64,000 nucleotides of DNA from Bradyrhizobium acaciae (GTDB lineage: Bacteria; Pseudomonadota; Alphaproteobacteria; Rhizobiales; Xanthobacteraceae), in NCBI RefSeq assembly GCF_020889785.1, contig NZ_JACMYK010000010.1:1-64000 (forward strand). The letters run 5' to 3'. The notes beneath the pieces are model-generated. The model saw only the letters and a program-made list of their open reading frames with translations. It had not been told where the DNA came from and ran no database searches. Numbering within the stretch: position 1 is the stretch's first letter; every line of letters starts with the position of its first letter. Made by a program: the position numbers and the translations under genes. Of the stretch, positions 1 to 8,113 are shown one piece after another.

Positions 1-330
1 CCGAAGCTCGGCGTCGTCGCGCGCGAGATCACGCTGTTGCCGCGACACTGGGACTGGCTCGCACAGCAAAAGGGCGGTGCATCGGTTGCGCTCCGCAAGC
101 TGGTCGACGAGGCGCGGCGCTCCAGCGGCGACAAGGATCGGACGCGCGCTGCGCAGGATGCCGCCTATCGCTTCATGACCACGATGGCCGGCAACCGGCC
201 GAACTACGAGGACGCGATCCGCGCGCTGTTCGCGCACGACCGGCGGCGCTTCGCGACGCTGATCGCAGACTGGCCGGCCGATATCCGCGATCACGCGATC
301 GCGCTCGCCCATAGCGATCAAGCGGACTGA
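1..330 (+). CDS. DUF2239 family protein, 3' part only
   Basis: The reading frame is open from the first base of the window and ends at a TGA at 328-330, so this is the C-terminal 109 residues of a longer protein. The segment LLPRHWDWLAQQKGGASVAL followed by a YRFM...AGNRPNYEDAIRALF stretch is what I know from DUF2239 proteins, small alphaproteobacterial proteins of unknown function. The mix of basic and acidic helices suggests a soluble cytoplasmic protein. Its start is outside the window, so operon context upstream cannot be judged. A palindromic repeat element begins 40 bases after the stop. Confidence 0.7.
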   Translation, partial: PKLGVVAREITLLPRHWDWLAQQKGGASVALRKLVDEARRSSGDKDRTRAAQDAAYRFMTTMAGNRPNYEDAIRALFAHDRRRFATLIADWPADIRDHAIALAHSDQAD

Positions 331-370
331 TTCATTTTGAATAGTCTGGGTGAGTAACCTCAAACGGGAT

Positions 371-486
371 GTCGTCCCTGCGAAAGCAGGGACCCATAAC
401 CACTGAAGAGCATTGCAGCGCGTCGAACTAGCCGCGTGCCCTTAGCAAGGCCGCGGAGTATGGGTCCCTGCTTTCGCAGGGACGAC
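371..486. repeat. Palindromic repeat family B, complete copy 1
   Basis: A 116-base element with inverted ends. It starts GTCGTCCCTGCGAAAGCAGG and finishes with the complementary arm, about 28 bases per end. Each arm is itself a hairpin (CCCTGC-gaaa-GCAGGG). Near-identical copies lie at 3671-3810 and 40440-40556, and a half copy at 43155-43192. The layout resembles a small MITE or paired REP element. Reading through the right arm produces a false N-terminal extension (MGPCFRRDD) on the following MATE gene. Confidence 0.85.
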
Positions 487-552
487 AGCGGTACATGCTG
501 CCTGACCTACTCACCAAACCGCACAAGCTCGGTACCACTTTGGAATTTGAAC

Positions 553-1902
553 GTGTCCAAGCCCACGTCCCTACGCAAAGCCTTCCTGTTCTTCCTCGCG
601 CCGATGTTGCTGAGCAACGTGCTGCAATCGCTGTTCGGCACCATCAACGGCGTCTATCTCGGCCAGATGATCGGAGTCGACGCGCTTGCCGCCGCGTCGG
701 TGTTCTTCCCGGTGATGTTCTTCTTCATCTCCTTCGTGATCGGGCTGAGCGCCGGCGCCTCGGTCATGATCGGCCAAGCCTGGGGCGCCGGCGAGCCCGA
801 CCGGGTGAAGGCAGTTGCCGGCACGACCATGACCGTGACATTGCTGCTTGCTCTCGCGATCGCAATCCTTGGCGGCCTGTTCGCTCGGCCGCTGTTGATC
901 GCGCTCGCCACGCCGCCTGACGTGCTCGACGCCGCGGTGTCCTATGCGCGGATCATGATGATCACGATGCCCGTCACGTTCGGCTTCCTGCTGCTCGCGG
1001 CGATGATGCGCGGCGTCGGCGACACCGTGACGCCGCTGCTGGCGCTGACGGTCTCGACCGTCGTCGGCCTCGTGGTGACGCCGGCGCTGATCCGCGGCTG
1101 GCTCGGGCTGCCGATGATGGGCGTCGCCAGTGCCGCAATCGCTTCCGCCGTCTCGGGCGTGGTCACGCTGCTCTGGCTGCATGTCCACATGCTCAGGCAC
1201 AAGCATCCGCTCGCCTTCGACGCCGCGTTCCTGCGCGCGATGCGGCCGAACGGCGCCCTGCTGCGCATCGTATTGCGGCTCGGTATTCCCACAGCGATCG
1301 GCATGGTGGTCGTCTCGCTCGCCGAGCTGGTGCTGCTCGGCCTCGTCAACGGCTTCGGCTCGGACGCCACCGCCGCCTATGGCGCGGTCAACCAGGTGAT
1401 CGGCTATGTGCAGTTTCCGGCGATCTCGATTGCCATCACCACCTCGATCTTCGGCGCGCAGGCGATCGGCCGCGGCGATTCCGGCCGGGTCGGCGCCATC
1501 GTGCGGACCGGGCTCGAGATGAACCTCGCACTGACCGGCGGACTGGTCGTGCTCGGCTATCTCTTCGCGCGGCCGCTGATGGGCTTCTTCATCGTCGACG
1601 GCGCGGTGCTCGCGCTGGCGCAGCAGCTTCTGTACATCGTGCTCTGGAGCATGGTGCTGTTCGGCATGGCGACGGTGTTTTCCGGCGCGATGCGCGCCGG
1701 CGGCACGGTGTGGATGCCATTGTTCATCTCGATCCTGGCGATGGCGCTGGTCGAGGTGCCGGTCGCGATCCTGCTCAGCCGCGCCATCGGCATCAGCGGC
1801 ATCTGGATCGCCTATCCCGCCACCTTCGCCACCATGTTCGTGCTGCAGATGGCCTATTACACCCTGGTATGGCGCAAGCAGACTATCAAGCGACTGATTT
1901 GA
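553..1902 (+). CDS. MATE family efflux transporter
   Basis: This encodes a 449-residue inner-membrane protein with about 12 hydrophobic helices, the usual size and layout of MATE (NorM/DinF-type) antiporters, which expel cationic drugs or metabolites using a Na+ or H+ gradient. The N-terminal segment APMLLSNVLQSLFGTINGVY with its QM motif and the internal MRGVGDT turn fit the family and repeat at the pseudo-twofold position. I place the start at GTG 553. An ATG at 436 extends the frame, but those 39 residues are translated from the family B repeat and are not conserved protein. The substrate cannot be told from sequence. The next gene starts 111 bases downstream on the same strand and is unrelated in function. 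Confidence 0.9.
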   Translation: MSKPTSLRKAFLFFLAPMLLSNVLQSLFGTINGVYLGQMIGVDALAAASVFFPVMFFFISFVIGLSAGASVMIGQAWGAGEPDRVKAVAGTTMTVTLLLALAIAILGGLFARPLLIALATPPDVLDAAVSYARIMMITMPVTFGFLLLAAMMRGVGDTVTPLLALTVSTVVGLVVTPALIRGWLGLPMMGVASAAIASAVSGVVTLLWLHVHMLRHKHPLAFDAAFLRAMRPNGALLRIVLRLGIPTAIGMVVVSLAELVLLGLVNGFGSDATAAYGAVNQVIGYVQFPAISIAITTSIFGAQAIGRGDSGRVGAIVRTGLEMNLALTGGLVVLGYLFARPLMGFFIVDGAVLALAQQLLYIVLWSMVLFGMATVFSGAMRAGGTVWMPLFISILAMALVEVPVAILLSRAIGISGIWIAYPATFATMFVLQMAYYTLVWRKQTIKRLI

Positions 1903-2013
1903 CATCGCGCGCCGCGGCTCACATGATGATTATCATATTCTATGGATGGCGCCTGCGGCAGCAGGCCCATGCTACAACGAGCCCAGACTAAACAAGCCGA
2001 GGGAGAGACCGCC

Positions 2014-2619
2014 GTGAGCCAAAATCCGCAATTCCTGTTCGATTTCGGCAGCCCCAACGCTTTCCTCAGCCACGAGGCGATCCCGGCGATCGAAAAGCGC
2101 ACCGGCGTCAAATTCGAATATGTCCCGGTCCTGCTCGGCGGCATCTTCAAGGCCACCAACAATAAATCGCCGGCCGAGACGCTGGCGGGCGTCAAGAACA
2201 AGCCGGAGTTCATGAAGATCGAGACCGAGCGCTTCCTCAAGCGCTTCAACGTCAAGCCCTACACCTGGAACCCGTTCTTCCCGGTCAACACGCTGAACCT
2301 GATGCGCGCGGCGGTCGCCGCCCAGCTCGAAGGCGTGTTCGAGAAATATATCGATGCGGCCTTCCACCACATGTGGGTCGAGCCGAAGAAGATGGACGAC
2401 CCGGAGGTCGCCGGCAAAGCCCTCGCCTCCTCCGGCCTCGATGCCGCAAAACTGTTCGCGCGGGCACAGGATGCCGACGTCAAGGGCAAGCTGATCGAAT
2501 ACACCCAGTCCGCCGTCGAGCGCGGCGCGTTCGGCTCGCCGACCTTCTTCGTCGGCAAGGAGATTTTCTTCGGCAAGGAGCAGCTGCGCGAAGTCGAGGA
2601 ACTGGTGTCGGGAAAGTGA
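2014..2619 (+). CDS. 2-hydroxychromene-2-carboxylate isomerase-like DsbA-fold protein
   Basis: This is a 201-residue protein of the HCCA isomerase (kappa-class GST-like, thioredoxin-fold) family. The opening QFLFDFGSPNAFLS carries the family's serine that activates glutathione. The helical insertion contains WNPFFPVNTL, and the C-terminal strand-turn is GAFGSPTFFVGKEIFFG. Known members isomerise 2-hydroxychromene-2-carboxylate in naphthalene degradation, but many chromosomal copies act on unknown substrates and no aromatic pathway genes are nearby. GTG 2014 is chosen because GAGGGAGA precedes it at ribosome-binding distance. The longer frame from 1942 lacks family similarity. The protein has no signal peptide and is likely cytoplasmic. 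Confidence 0.85.
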   Translation: MSQNPQFLFDFGSPNAFLSHEAIPAIEKRTGVKFEYVPVLLGGIFKATNNKSPAETLAGVKNKPEFMKIETERFLKRFNVKPYTWNPFFPVNTLNLMRAAVAAQLEGVFEKYIDAAFHHMWVEPKKMDDPEVAGKALASSGLDAAKLFARAQDADVKGKLIEYTQSAVERGAFGSPTFFVGKEIFFGKEQLREVEELVSGK

Positions 2620-2737
2620 GATGAGCGGGCGGTAAATTGCGAGTAGCGAAGGCCGCACTGACATCCCACTCTATTCGTTACCCGCATTCGTTATTCCGCC
2701 CCGCCCTCCGGGCAACAACAAAGAAGGACAAATTCCC

Positions 2738-3658
2738 ATGCGCGTTCTCGTGGTCGGCGCCGGTGCGATCGGCGGTTATTTCGGTGGCCGGATGCTTCAG
2801 GGCGGCCGCGACGTCACTTTCCTGGTGCGCCCTCGCCGCGCCTCCGAGCTCGCCTCGGCCGGGCTCGTGATCAAGAGCCCGAACGGCGATGTCACGCTGA
2901 ACAACCCGCCGACCGTGCAGGCGGACAAGCTCTCGGACAAGTTCGACGTGGTGCTGCTGAGCTGCAAGGCATTCGATCTCGACGACGCGATCAAGTCCTT
3001 TGCGCCCGCGGTCGGCGACAAGACCGCGATCATCCCGCTGCTCAACGGCATGCTGCATCTCGATGCGCTGGACAAGAGGTTCGGCGCCCAGCATGTGCTC
3101 GGCGGCCTCTGCGCGATCGCAGCGACCCTGAACGAGAAGCGCGAGGTGGTGCAGCTGCAGCCGATGCAGTCGCTCAATTTCGGCGAGCGCGCCGGCGGCA
3201 TGTCGGATCGGGTGCGCGCGATCGCCGACACGTTCTCCGTCGTCAACGGCGCGACCGCCAGCGATCACATCATGCAGGACATGTGGGAGAAGTGGGTGTT
3301 TTTGGCATCGCTCGCCGCTTCCACCAGCCTGATGCGGACCTCGGTCGGCAACATCCTGGCCGCGCCCGGCGGCAAGGATTTCCTGCTCGGCATTCTCGAC
3401 GAATGCACCGCGATCGCCGCCGACGCCGGCCATGCGCCGGGCGGCCCGTTCTTCCAGCGCACGCGCGGGCTGCTGACCGCCGAGGGCTCGCCGATGACCG
3501 CATCGATGTTCCGCGACATCAAGGCGGGGCTGCCGGTCGAGGCCGATCACGTGATCGGCGACCTGATCGTGCGCGCCGACGCCGCCAAGATCCCGGTGCC
3601 GAAGCTGCGCACGGCGTACACGCATCTGAAGGCGTATGAGAAGCAGCGGGTTGGCTAA
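2738..3658 (+). CDS. 2-dehydropantoate 2-reductase (ketopantoate reductase family)
   Basis: This 306-residue protein matches the usual ApbA/PanE length. The N-terminus VLVVGAGAIGGYFGG is the NADPH-binding Rossmann loop. VVLLSCKAFDLDDAI follows, with the lysine expected near the catalytic centre, and the C-terminal helical domain contains WEKWVFLASLAASTSL. The family reduces 2-dehydropantoate to pantoate for pantothenate and CoA synthesis. Rhizobia often carry several paralogues, so this copy may serve another 2-oxoacid. An AAGGA site lies upstream of ATG 2738. A family B repeat starts 12 bases after the stop, so the gene is probably monocistronic or closes a short unit with the preceding isomerase. 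Confidence 0.88.
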   Translation: MRVLVVGAGAIGGYFGGRMLQGGRDVTFLVRPRRASELASAGLVIKSPNGDVTLNNPPTVQADKLSDKFDVVLLSCKAFDLDDAIKSFAPAVGDKTAIIPLLNGMLHLDALDKRFGAQHVLGGLCAIAATLNEKREVVQLQPMQSLNFGERAGGMSDRVRAIADTFSVVNGATASDHIMQDMWEKWVFLASLAASTSLMRTSVGNILAAPGGKDFLLGILDECTAIAADAGHAPGGPFFQRTRGLLTAEGSPMTASMFRDIKAGLPVEADHVIGDLIVRADAAKIPVPKLRTAYTHLKAYEKQRVG

Positions 3659-3670
3659 CACACTATTGGC

Positions 3671-3810
3671 GTCGTCCCTGCGAAAGCAGGGACCCACAAC
3701 CACCGGCTCCAATTGGGTGACGAGATAGCAACCGCATCTGCCTCAAATTGAGAGGTTGCGGCGTATGGGTCCCCGCTCCCGTGCGCAATTGCGCACTAGG
3801 CAGGGACGAC
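3671..3810. repeat. Family B repeat, copy 2 with a palindrome in its right arm
   Basis: The left arm matches copies 1 and 3 (GTCGTCCCTGCGAAAGCAGG). The right arm starts as in the other copies (TATGGGTCCC), but its short hairpin loop is replaced by GTGCGCAATTGCGCAC, a perfect 16-base palindrome at 3781-3796, before the closing CAGGGACGAC. The element lies between the convergent ketopantoate reductase and cytochrome genes, where a hairpin could act as a two-way terminator. Confidence 0.8.
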
Positions 3811-3823
3811 GCCATCTTTGCGG

Positions 3824-4402
3824 CTACAAATGCGACAGATAATGCGCGAGCGCGGTGATCTCCTCGTCGCTCAGCGGGTAGGCCACATCGGCCATCGCGG
3901 CCTGCGCGCCGCCGGAGCGTTGCCCGGACTTGTAGTCGTGCAACGCCTTGACGAGATATTCCTCGCGCTGGCCGGCAATGCGGGCGACGGCCTTGGTGCC
4001 GGCAAAGCCATCGCCATGGCATGAGGCGCAGCGGCGGCCGGCGGCGGCCTGCTTGCCCTTTTCGGACAAGTCCGGATTGTCGTCCTTGCCGCCCTTGAAC
4101 GGCGGAAGCTGCGCGAAATAGGCGCCGAGATTGCGGATGTCCTCGTTGCTGAGCTGCTCGACGATCGGCTGCATCTGCTCGTTCTTGCGCGCGCCGGCGC
4201 GGAAGAACACCAGCTGCCATTGGATGTACTGGTCGAGCTGACCGGCCAGCGAGGGAATGTTCTCGGTCTGCGAGATGCCGTTGTCGCCATGGCAACCGGC
4301 GCAGACCTCGGCCTTCTCCTTGACGGCGGCATTGTCGGCAGCCTGCGCGGACGACGCCAGCAGGATGGCCGCTGACAGGATTCCAAGCGACGCATGACGC
4401 AT
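3824..4402 (-). CDS. Diheme cytochrome c4-type protein
   Basis: This 192-residue protein has a signal peptide (cleavage near AQA-AD, residue 21) and two CXXCH heme sites, CAGCH at 34-38 and CASCH at 125-129, each opening a similar half. That duplication is the layout of periplasmic cytochrome c4. It follows the PQQ-type sugar dehydrogenase gene on the same strand, and such cytochromes commonly take electrons from periplasmic quinoprotein dehydrogenases, so I infer it is that enzyme's electron acceptor. The 190 bases between the two genes hold a hairpin repeat, which may lower its expression relative to the dehydrogenase. Confidence 0.88.
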   Translation of the reverse strand: MRHASLGILSAAILLASSAQAADNAAVKEKAEVCAGCHGDNGISQTENIPSLAGQLDQYIQWQLVFFRAGARKNEQMQPIVEQLSNEDIRNLGAYFAQLPPFKGGKDDNPDLSEKGKQAAAGRRCASCHGDGFAGTKAVARIAGQREEYLVKALHDYKSGQRSGGAQAAMADVAYPLSDEEITALAHYLSHL

Positions 4403-4419
4403 TGTCAGTTTCTCCGGCT

Positions 4420-4504
4420 GTCATTGCCGGGCTCGACCCGGCAATCCATCTGCTTGAAAGGGGTTTTTGTTTGGATGGATGCCCGGATCAAGTCCGGGCA
4501 TGAC
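4420..4504. repeat. Palindromic repeat family C
   Basis: This 85-base element has a GTCATTGCCGGGCTCGACCC left arm and a right arm built on GCCCGGATCAAGTCCGGGC, with a T-rich centre (GGGGTTTTTGTTT). Each arm is also a local hairpin. It sits between the sugar dehydrogenase and its cytochrome partner. Only one copy was found in the window, but this CCGGGCTCGACCCGG type is familiar from Bradyrhizobium intergenic DNA. Confidence 0.7.
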
Positions 4505-4592
4505 TGATCTGTTCCGTGGACGGCTTGCCGTTCCACGTAAACGGGGCTGCGACTGCCTGATCGGCCCCCGCAGCCCCGCATTGGCTCAACCG

Positions 4593-5870
4593 TTACTTCT
4601 TGCTGTAGCTGATGCGATAGATCGCACCGGCCCAATCGTCGGCGACGAGGATGGAGCCATCCTTGTCGAGAAGGATGTCGGCGGGACGGCCGAGATAGCC
4701 CTGGTCACCCTCGATCCAGCCGGACGCGAAGACTTCCTGCTTGGCGTCCTTGCCGTCGGGGCTCGCGGTGATCTTCACGATGCGGCCGCCCTGGTACTTG
4801 TGCCGGTTCCAGGAGCCGTGCTCGGCGATCAGGATCGCGTTCTTGTAGTCGGCCGGGAATTGGCTGCCGGTATAGAACTTCATGCCGAGCGGAGCCACGT
4901 GCGCACCCAGATTGTACACCGGCGGGGTGAACTCCGAGCAATTGTGACCCATCGCGAACTTGGTGTCCGGCAGGTTGCCCTGGTGGCAATAGGGATAACC
5001 GAAATGCTCGCCGATCTTCGAGATCATGTTGAGCTTGTCGCTCGGCAGATCGTCGCTGATCCAGTCGCGGGCGTTTTCGGTGAACCAGTACTTGCCGGTG
5101 CGCGGATCGACGTCGCCACCGACCGAGTTGCGCACGCCGAGCGCCCAGATCTCCGCATTGCCGGTCTTCGGATCGACGCGGCGGATCTGCGAAACCGAGG
5201 TCGGCGGGATGCCGATGTTGAAGGGAGGTCCGAACGGAATGTAGAACCAGCCATCCTTGTCGACGGCGATGTATTTCCAGCCATGCGCCGCGTAGGACGG
5301 CATGTCGTCATACACCACCTTGCCTTGGCCGAGATTGTCGAGATTGGCTTCGGCATTGTCGTACTTGATCAGCTTGTCGACCGCGATCACGTAGAGCGCG
5401 CCGTCGCGGAAGGCGAGGCCGGTCGGCATGTTGAGGCCCTTGAGGATGGTCTTGACCTCCTTCTTGCCGTTGTTGTCCTTGATCGCATAGACGTTGCCGA
5501 GGCCGAACGAGCCGACGAACAGCGTGCCCTTGTCGCCCCAGGCCATCTGCCGCGCCGCGAGCACGTTCGAGGCATAGACCTCGATCTTGAAGCCCGGCGG
5601 CAGCTTGATCTTCTTCATCATCGCCGCGAGCTCGGAATCCGACGCGCCGGTCGGCGGACCGGACGGCGGGGCAAGGCCCTTCTGCGCCTCGGTCTCGTCG
5701 CCGAGGAACCAGTCATCCGGCGGATGGGTCCAGAATTCCTTCGTGCCCGATTCGTACTTCTTCAGCGCCCGGCTCTTGTCCGTTTGTTGCTGCGCATTGG
5801 CAAAGCTTGTCCCCGCCAGCAGCGCTATCGCCGCGAACGCAAGTATTGATCGATTGAAAGCGGACTTCAT
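4593..5870 (-). CDS. PQQ-dependent sugar dehydrogenase (L-sorbosone dehydrogenase-like)
   Basis: This 425-residue protein has a signal peptide (SFANA-QQ, about 26 residues), so it is exported to the periplasm. The remainder has the repeated blade motifs of the soluble six-bladed beta-propeller dehydrogenases: LPPGFKIEVYASNVLAARQM, GTLFVGSF, KGLNMPTGLAFRDGALYV, the WFTENARDW region, and the end GSILVADDWAGAIYRISY. The family oxidises aldoses or sorbosone with PQQ. No PQQ biosynthesis genes lie in the window. GGGGAG precedes the ATG. The diheme cytochrome downstream is the probable electron acceptor. The substrate is not predictable. Confidence 0.85.
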   Translation of the reverse strand: MKSAFNRSILAFAAIALLAGTSFANAQQQTDKSRALKKYESGTKEFWTHPPDDWFLGDETEAQKGLAPPSGPPTGASDSELAAMMKKIKLPPGFKIEVYASNVLAARQMAWGDKGTLFVGSFGLGNVYAIKDNNGKKEVKTILKGLNMPTGLAFRDGALYVIAVDKLIKYDNAEANLDNLGQGKVVYDDMPSYAAHGWKYIAVDKDGWFYIPFGPPFNIGIPPTSVSQIRRVDPKTGNAEIWALGVRNSVGGDVDPRTGKYWFTENARDWISDDLPSDKLNMISKIGEHFGYPYCHQGNLPDTKFAMGHNCSEFTPPVYNLGAHVAPLGMKFYTGSQFPADYKNAILIAEHGSWNRHKYQGGRIVKITASPDGKDAKQEVFASGWIEGDQGYLGRPADILLDKDGSILVADDWAGAIYRISYSKK

Positions 5871-6248
5871 CGCGTCACTCCCCTACGCAAGCCGTTGCAG
5901 CTTGCCTGTTATTGATTTTGAACGCCGTGAGAGATGATGGTGGCGGTCTGTGAGGTAGGTCAGACGGCAAAATGGTAGCACATCCATCGACGCTGAAAAG
6001 CGCATGCAGCGGTGTGCGCTGCGTCAAAACAAGTTGAGGCGAAATTTGAGACGAAATTTGAGATCAAATTTTCCTGCACGAGCCTGCCTGATAACAAGGC
6101 ATTCTGCACCGCAGCGTGATATTCGAATGAAGCTAACGCCGATGATCGCGCCAACTAAAGCGCGATGAGATCAGGTTGAAGCGTCATCGCGCTTTAGCTC
6201 CTTGTTTGAGCATGATCTTTTCGGAAAACCGCTTCGCACTTTTCCGGA
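5871..6248. other. 378-base intergenic region with repeats, no gene seen
   Basis: The region upstream of the sugar dehydrogenase should contain its promoter (minus strand), but no clear -35/-10 pair stands out. At 6040-6063 a 12-base unit CGAAATTTGAGA is repeated twice in tandem and followed by a partial inverse (ATCAAATTTT). From 6156 onward the DNA is a compound palindromic repeat, listed separately. A 64-codon frame at 5960-6154 (minus) has no recognisable features and I do not call it. Confidence 0.6.
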
Positions 6249-6267
6249 TCATGCTTTAGCGCGATGA
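6156..6267. repeat. Compound palindromic repeat: 13-base hairpin plus family A copy
   Basis: The first hairpin pairs TAAAGCGCGATGA (6156-6168) with TCATCGCGCTTTA (6184-6196). The second is family A (GCATGATC...GATCATGC, 6208-6256), built around GGAAAACCGCTTCGCACTTT. It ends with TTAGCGCGATGAG, which repeats part of the first hairpin. Other family A copies are at 7979-8027, 19696-19744 and 60651-60699. The last codons and stop of the DUF2865 gene lie inside this element. Confidence 0.85.
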
Positions 6268-6932
6268 GAGGCGGGCGAGGCCGAGCGCCTGCACTTTTGC
6301 TTTCGACAACGGCCTAACAACACGCTGCGCCGCTGCCCGCTGGAGATCGCCGCGATCTTGAAGCCGTCATCGGCGGCGATGATGTCACCGGTGCGAAGCG
6401 TCATGTCGTCCTCGATCGCAATCGGCGACAGGCCGGTGGAGGCGCCGGCGCTGCACGAGCATCGCGGCACGATCTCGCGCTGGAAGCGGAATGCATTGGC
6501 GAGCGTCTTGTAGGTCTCGCCGTCGTCGGTTCGGGCGCTGTCGATATCGGAGCCGGAATACAGCTTCACCTCGGCGGCGGGACAGGCCGCCTCGCATGTC
6601 CTGATATCCGCCGCCTCGCTCACACGCGACAGCGGGAAGAAGCGGCCATCGCAGGTTGTGACGCAGAAGTTCTGCCGGCCGCCCAGTTGCGATCGCGTCG
6701 TGATGTAGACCCGCGGCCGCAGCCGCTCCGCGGGATCAAGGCCGGGCGCCGGAACAAAGCCAGGTACGGGAAAGGAACCGGGCGCCGGCGCATACGCCGA
6801 GTCGCTCGGCAATTGCTGCGCTGAAGCCGGCGGATATGTCGAGATGCCGACGAGCACGACCAGCGCTGCAACGCATGCATGCGCCAAGCGCCGGTTCAAC
6901 CCGGGATCTGGCTTCCAGCTGATCGACATCAT
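6249..6932 (-). CDS. DUF2865 domain-containing secreted protein
   Basis: This encodes 227 residues with a hydrophobic export segment near residues 15-38 (ending ASAQQ), a proline-rich linker (APAPGSFPVPGFVPAPG), then the DUF2865 signature. That signature is a cysteine-containing core FCVTTCDGRFFPLS, followed by CEAACPAAEVKLYSG and an FQREIVPRCSC segment. The regular cysteines suggest disulfides in the periplasm. DUF2865 is an uncharacterised family frequent in Bradyrhizobiaceae. The last six codons (SHRAKA) and the TGA are supplied by the palindromic repeat, so the native C-terminus has probably been replaced or extended by a repeat insertion. ATG 6932 or 6929 could start. Confidence 0.75.
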   Translation of the reverse strand: MMSISWKPDPGLNRRLAHACVAALVVLVGISTYPPASAQQLPSDSAYAPAPGSFPVPGFVPAPGLDPAERLRPRVYITTRSQLGGRQNFCVTTCDGRFFPLSRVSEAADIRTCEAACPAAEVKLYSGSDIDSARTDDGETYKTLANAFRFQREIVPRCSCSAGASTGLSPIAIEDDMTLRTGDIIAADDGFKIAAISSGQRRSVLLGRCRKQKCRRSASPASHRAKA

Positions 6933-7099
6933 TCACTTGCTTGCCGCGTCGAGGCGCGAGCGGCAGCCACTTCAACGCCGACACAGCACAGATATCTGTC
7001 AGTTTTGAGAAAGCACCGTTCTGGCGGCCAACCGGACCCGAAACGGCTATCGCCGGCCGCGGCATCCTGACCGCGCGATCGTGGTGCCGTCCGAACACC

Positions 7100-7124
7100 A
7101 AAAAGCCCGCACCAATGGGCGGGC
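7100..7124 (-). terminator. Rho-independent terminator after tRNA-Gly
   Basis: On the minus strand, GCCCGC pairs with GCGGGC across a 7-base loop (CATTGGT), followed at once by TTTTTGG. It lies 36 bases beyond the 3' end of the tRNA and fits an intrinsic terminator for it. Confidence 0.75.
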
Positions 7125-7159
7125 CTTCATCAGACTGTCAGCTCGGTCAGCGAGATATT

Positions 7160-7234
<75 letters not shown>

Positions 7235-7394
7235 ATCCGAAATGGCGGCGATCGCTCGCCGGCAACGGCAGACCTATGCCAAATGCTGTCTGTGAATGCA
7301 ACACAAGAGCGCGGTCCGAGCCTCACGAAATCGCGCGGTTTCCTTAAAAATCGACCTCGAATCGGCCGAAATCGACCACGCCGCCGATTTCTTT

Positions 7395-7850
7395 TCACCT
7401 TTCCGCCGGAACGGGCCTCAAAGCCATCTCGTCCCGGAGCGATTCGAGCCAGGTCTCGAACCAGCCGGTCAGCGTCTGCGCCAGTTCGACGCGGCTGCCG
7501 GCGTCGCAATCGAACACCGCCCACCATTCGATAAAGGCCCGGTCGCCGTCGACCACCGGGGTCACCCGCAGGGTCGCGCTGAAATCCGTCACCGGCAGGG
7601 TCGGGCTGTCGGCAAATTCATAGGTCTGGAAGCGCTCCACATCGGATTGCGCAAGCAGCCGCTGCCGGATCCGACGCTCCCGGTACAGCACGTTGCGCAC
7701 GGCACCGACGGTGTCACCGGATCTGCCGCCCTCGATCTCGCTCGTGGCAGCACCGTGGACCCAGACCGGGTAATTATTGAAATCGCGGATGATTTTCCAG
7801 ACCTCGCCGGCCGGCTGCTCGAACACGGTGCTGTAATAGGCCTTTGCCAT
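7395..7850 (-). CDS. SRPBCC family protein (polyketide cyclase/dehydrase-like)
   Basis: This 151-residue START/Bet v1-like protein begins MAKAYYSTVFEQPAGEVWKI, the usual first strand and helix of SRPBCC proteins, and follows with WVHGAATSEIEGG and a WLESLRDEMALRP C-terminal helix that would cap the hydrophobic cavity. The family binds or transforms hydrophobic ligands, and no specific substrate is indicated. ATG 7850 is chosen because AGGGGAT precedes it. A longer frame to 8021 runs into a family A repeat. The tRNA-Gly gene follows 160 bases downstream on the same strand, but with its own terminator it is not part of this unit. Confidence 0.8.
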   Translation of the reverse strand: MAKAYYSTVFEQPAGEVWKIIRDFNNYPVWVHGAATSEIEGGRSGDTVGAVRNVLYRERRIRQRLLAQSDVERFQTYEFADSPTLPVTDFSATLRVTPVVDGDRAFIEWWAVFDCDAGSRVELAQTLTGWFETWLESLRDEMALRPVPAER

Positions 7851-7978
7851 CGGCGATCCCCTGGGGCCATGAAGGACCGCCATCATCAGCCGTTCCGGGG
7901 CGCCGACCCACCCGATCTCCGATGGAACGGGACGGCCGGCAAGCGATTGAATTTTTCTGGCCGACCGCCATTTACTGG

Positions 7979-8027
7979 GCATGATCCCTCGGAAAACCGG
8001 TTCCCACTTTTCCGGGATCATGCTCTA
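7979..8027. repeat. Family A palindromic repeat, copy 2
   Basis: GGCATGATCCCTCGGAAAAC at the left and GTTTTCC-type pairing with CTTTTCCGGGATCATGCTC at the right form a roughly 49-base hairpin. It lies between the divergent SRPBCC and thioredoxin genes, so promoters for both must share the remaining space. Confidence 0.85.
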
Positions 8028-8113
8028 GCCTGACAGAACGGCTGAACCGGCCGCGCGGAGCGTGCTAGAACGCCCCCATATTTATTGACCTCAGAAGACC
8101 AGGCGAGGACAAC

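Noticed and set aside
436..552. N-terminal extension of the MATE protein
   Set aside because: Those codons translate the family B repeat. The GTG at 553 begins the part with family similarity.
571..1905. 444-codon minus-strand frame opposite the MATE gene
   Set aside because: It is rich in His, Glu, Arg and Gln with no family pattern, the usual antisense of GC-rich coding DNA. The plus-strand MATE frame has clear helices.
5960..6154. 64-codon minus-strand frame between the sugar dehydrogenase and DUF2865 genes
   Set aside because: It has no recognisable motif, no good ribosome site and overlaps AT-rich tandem repeats.
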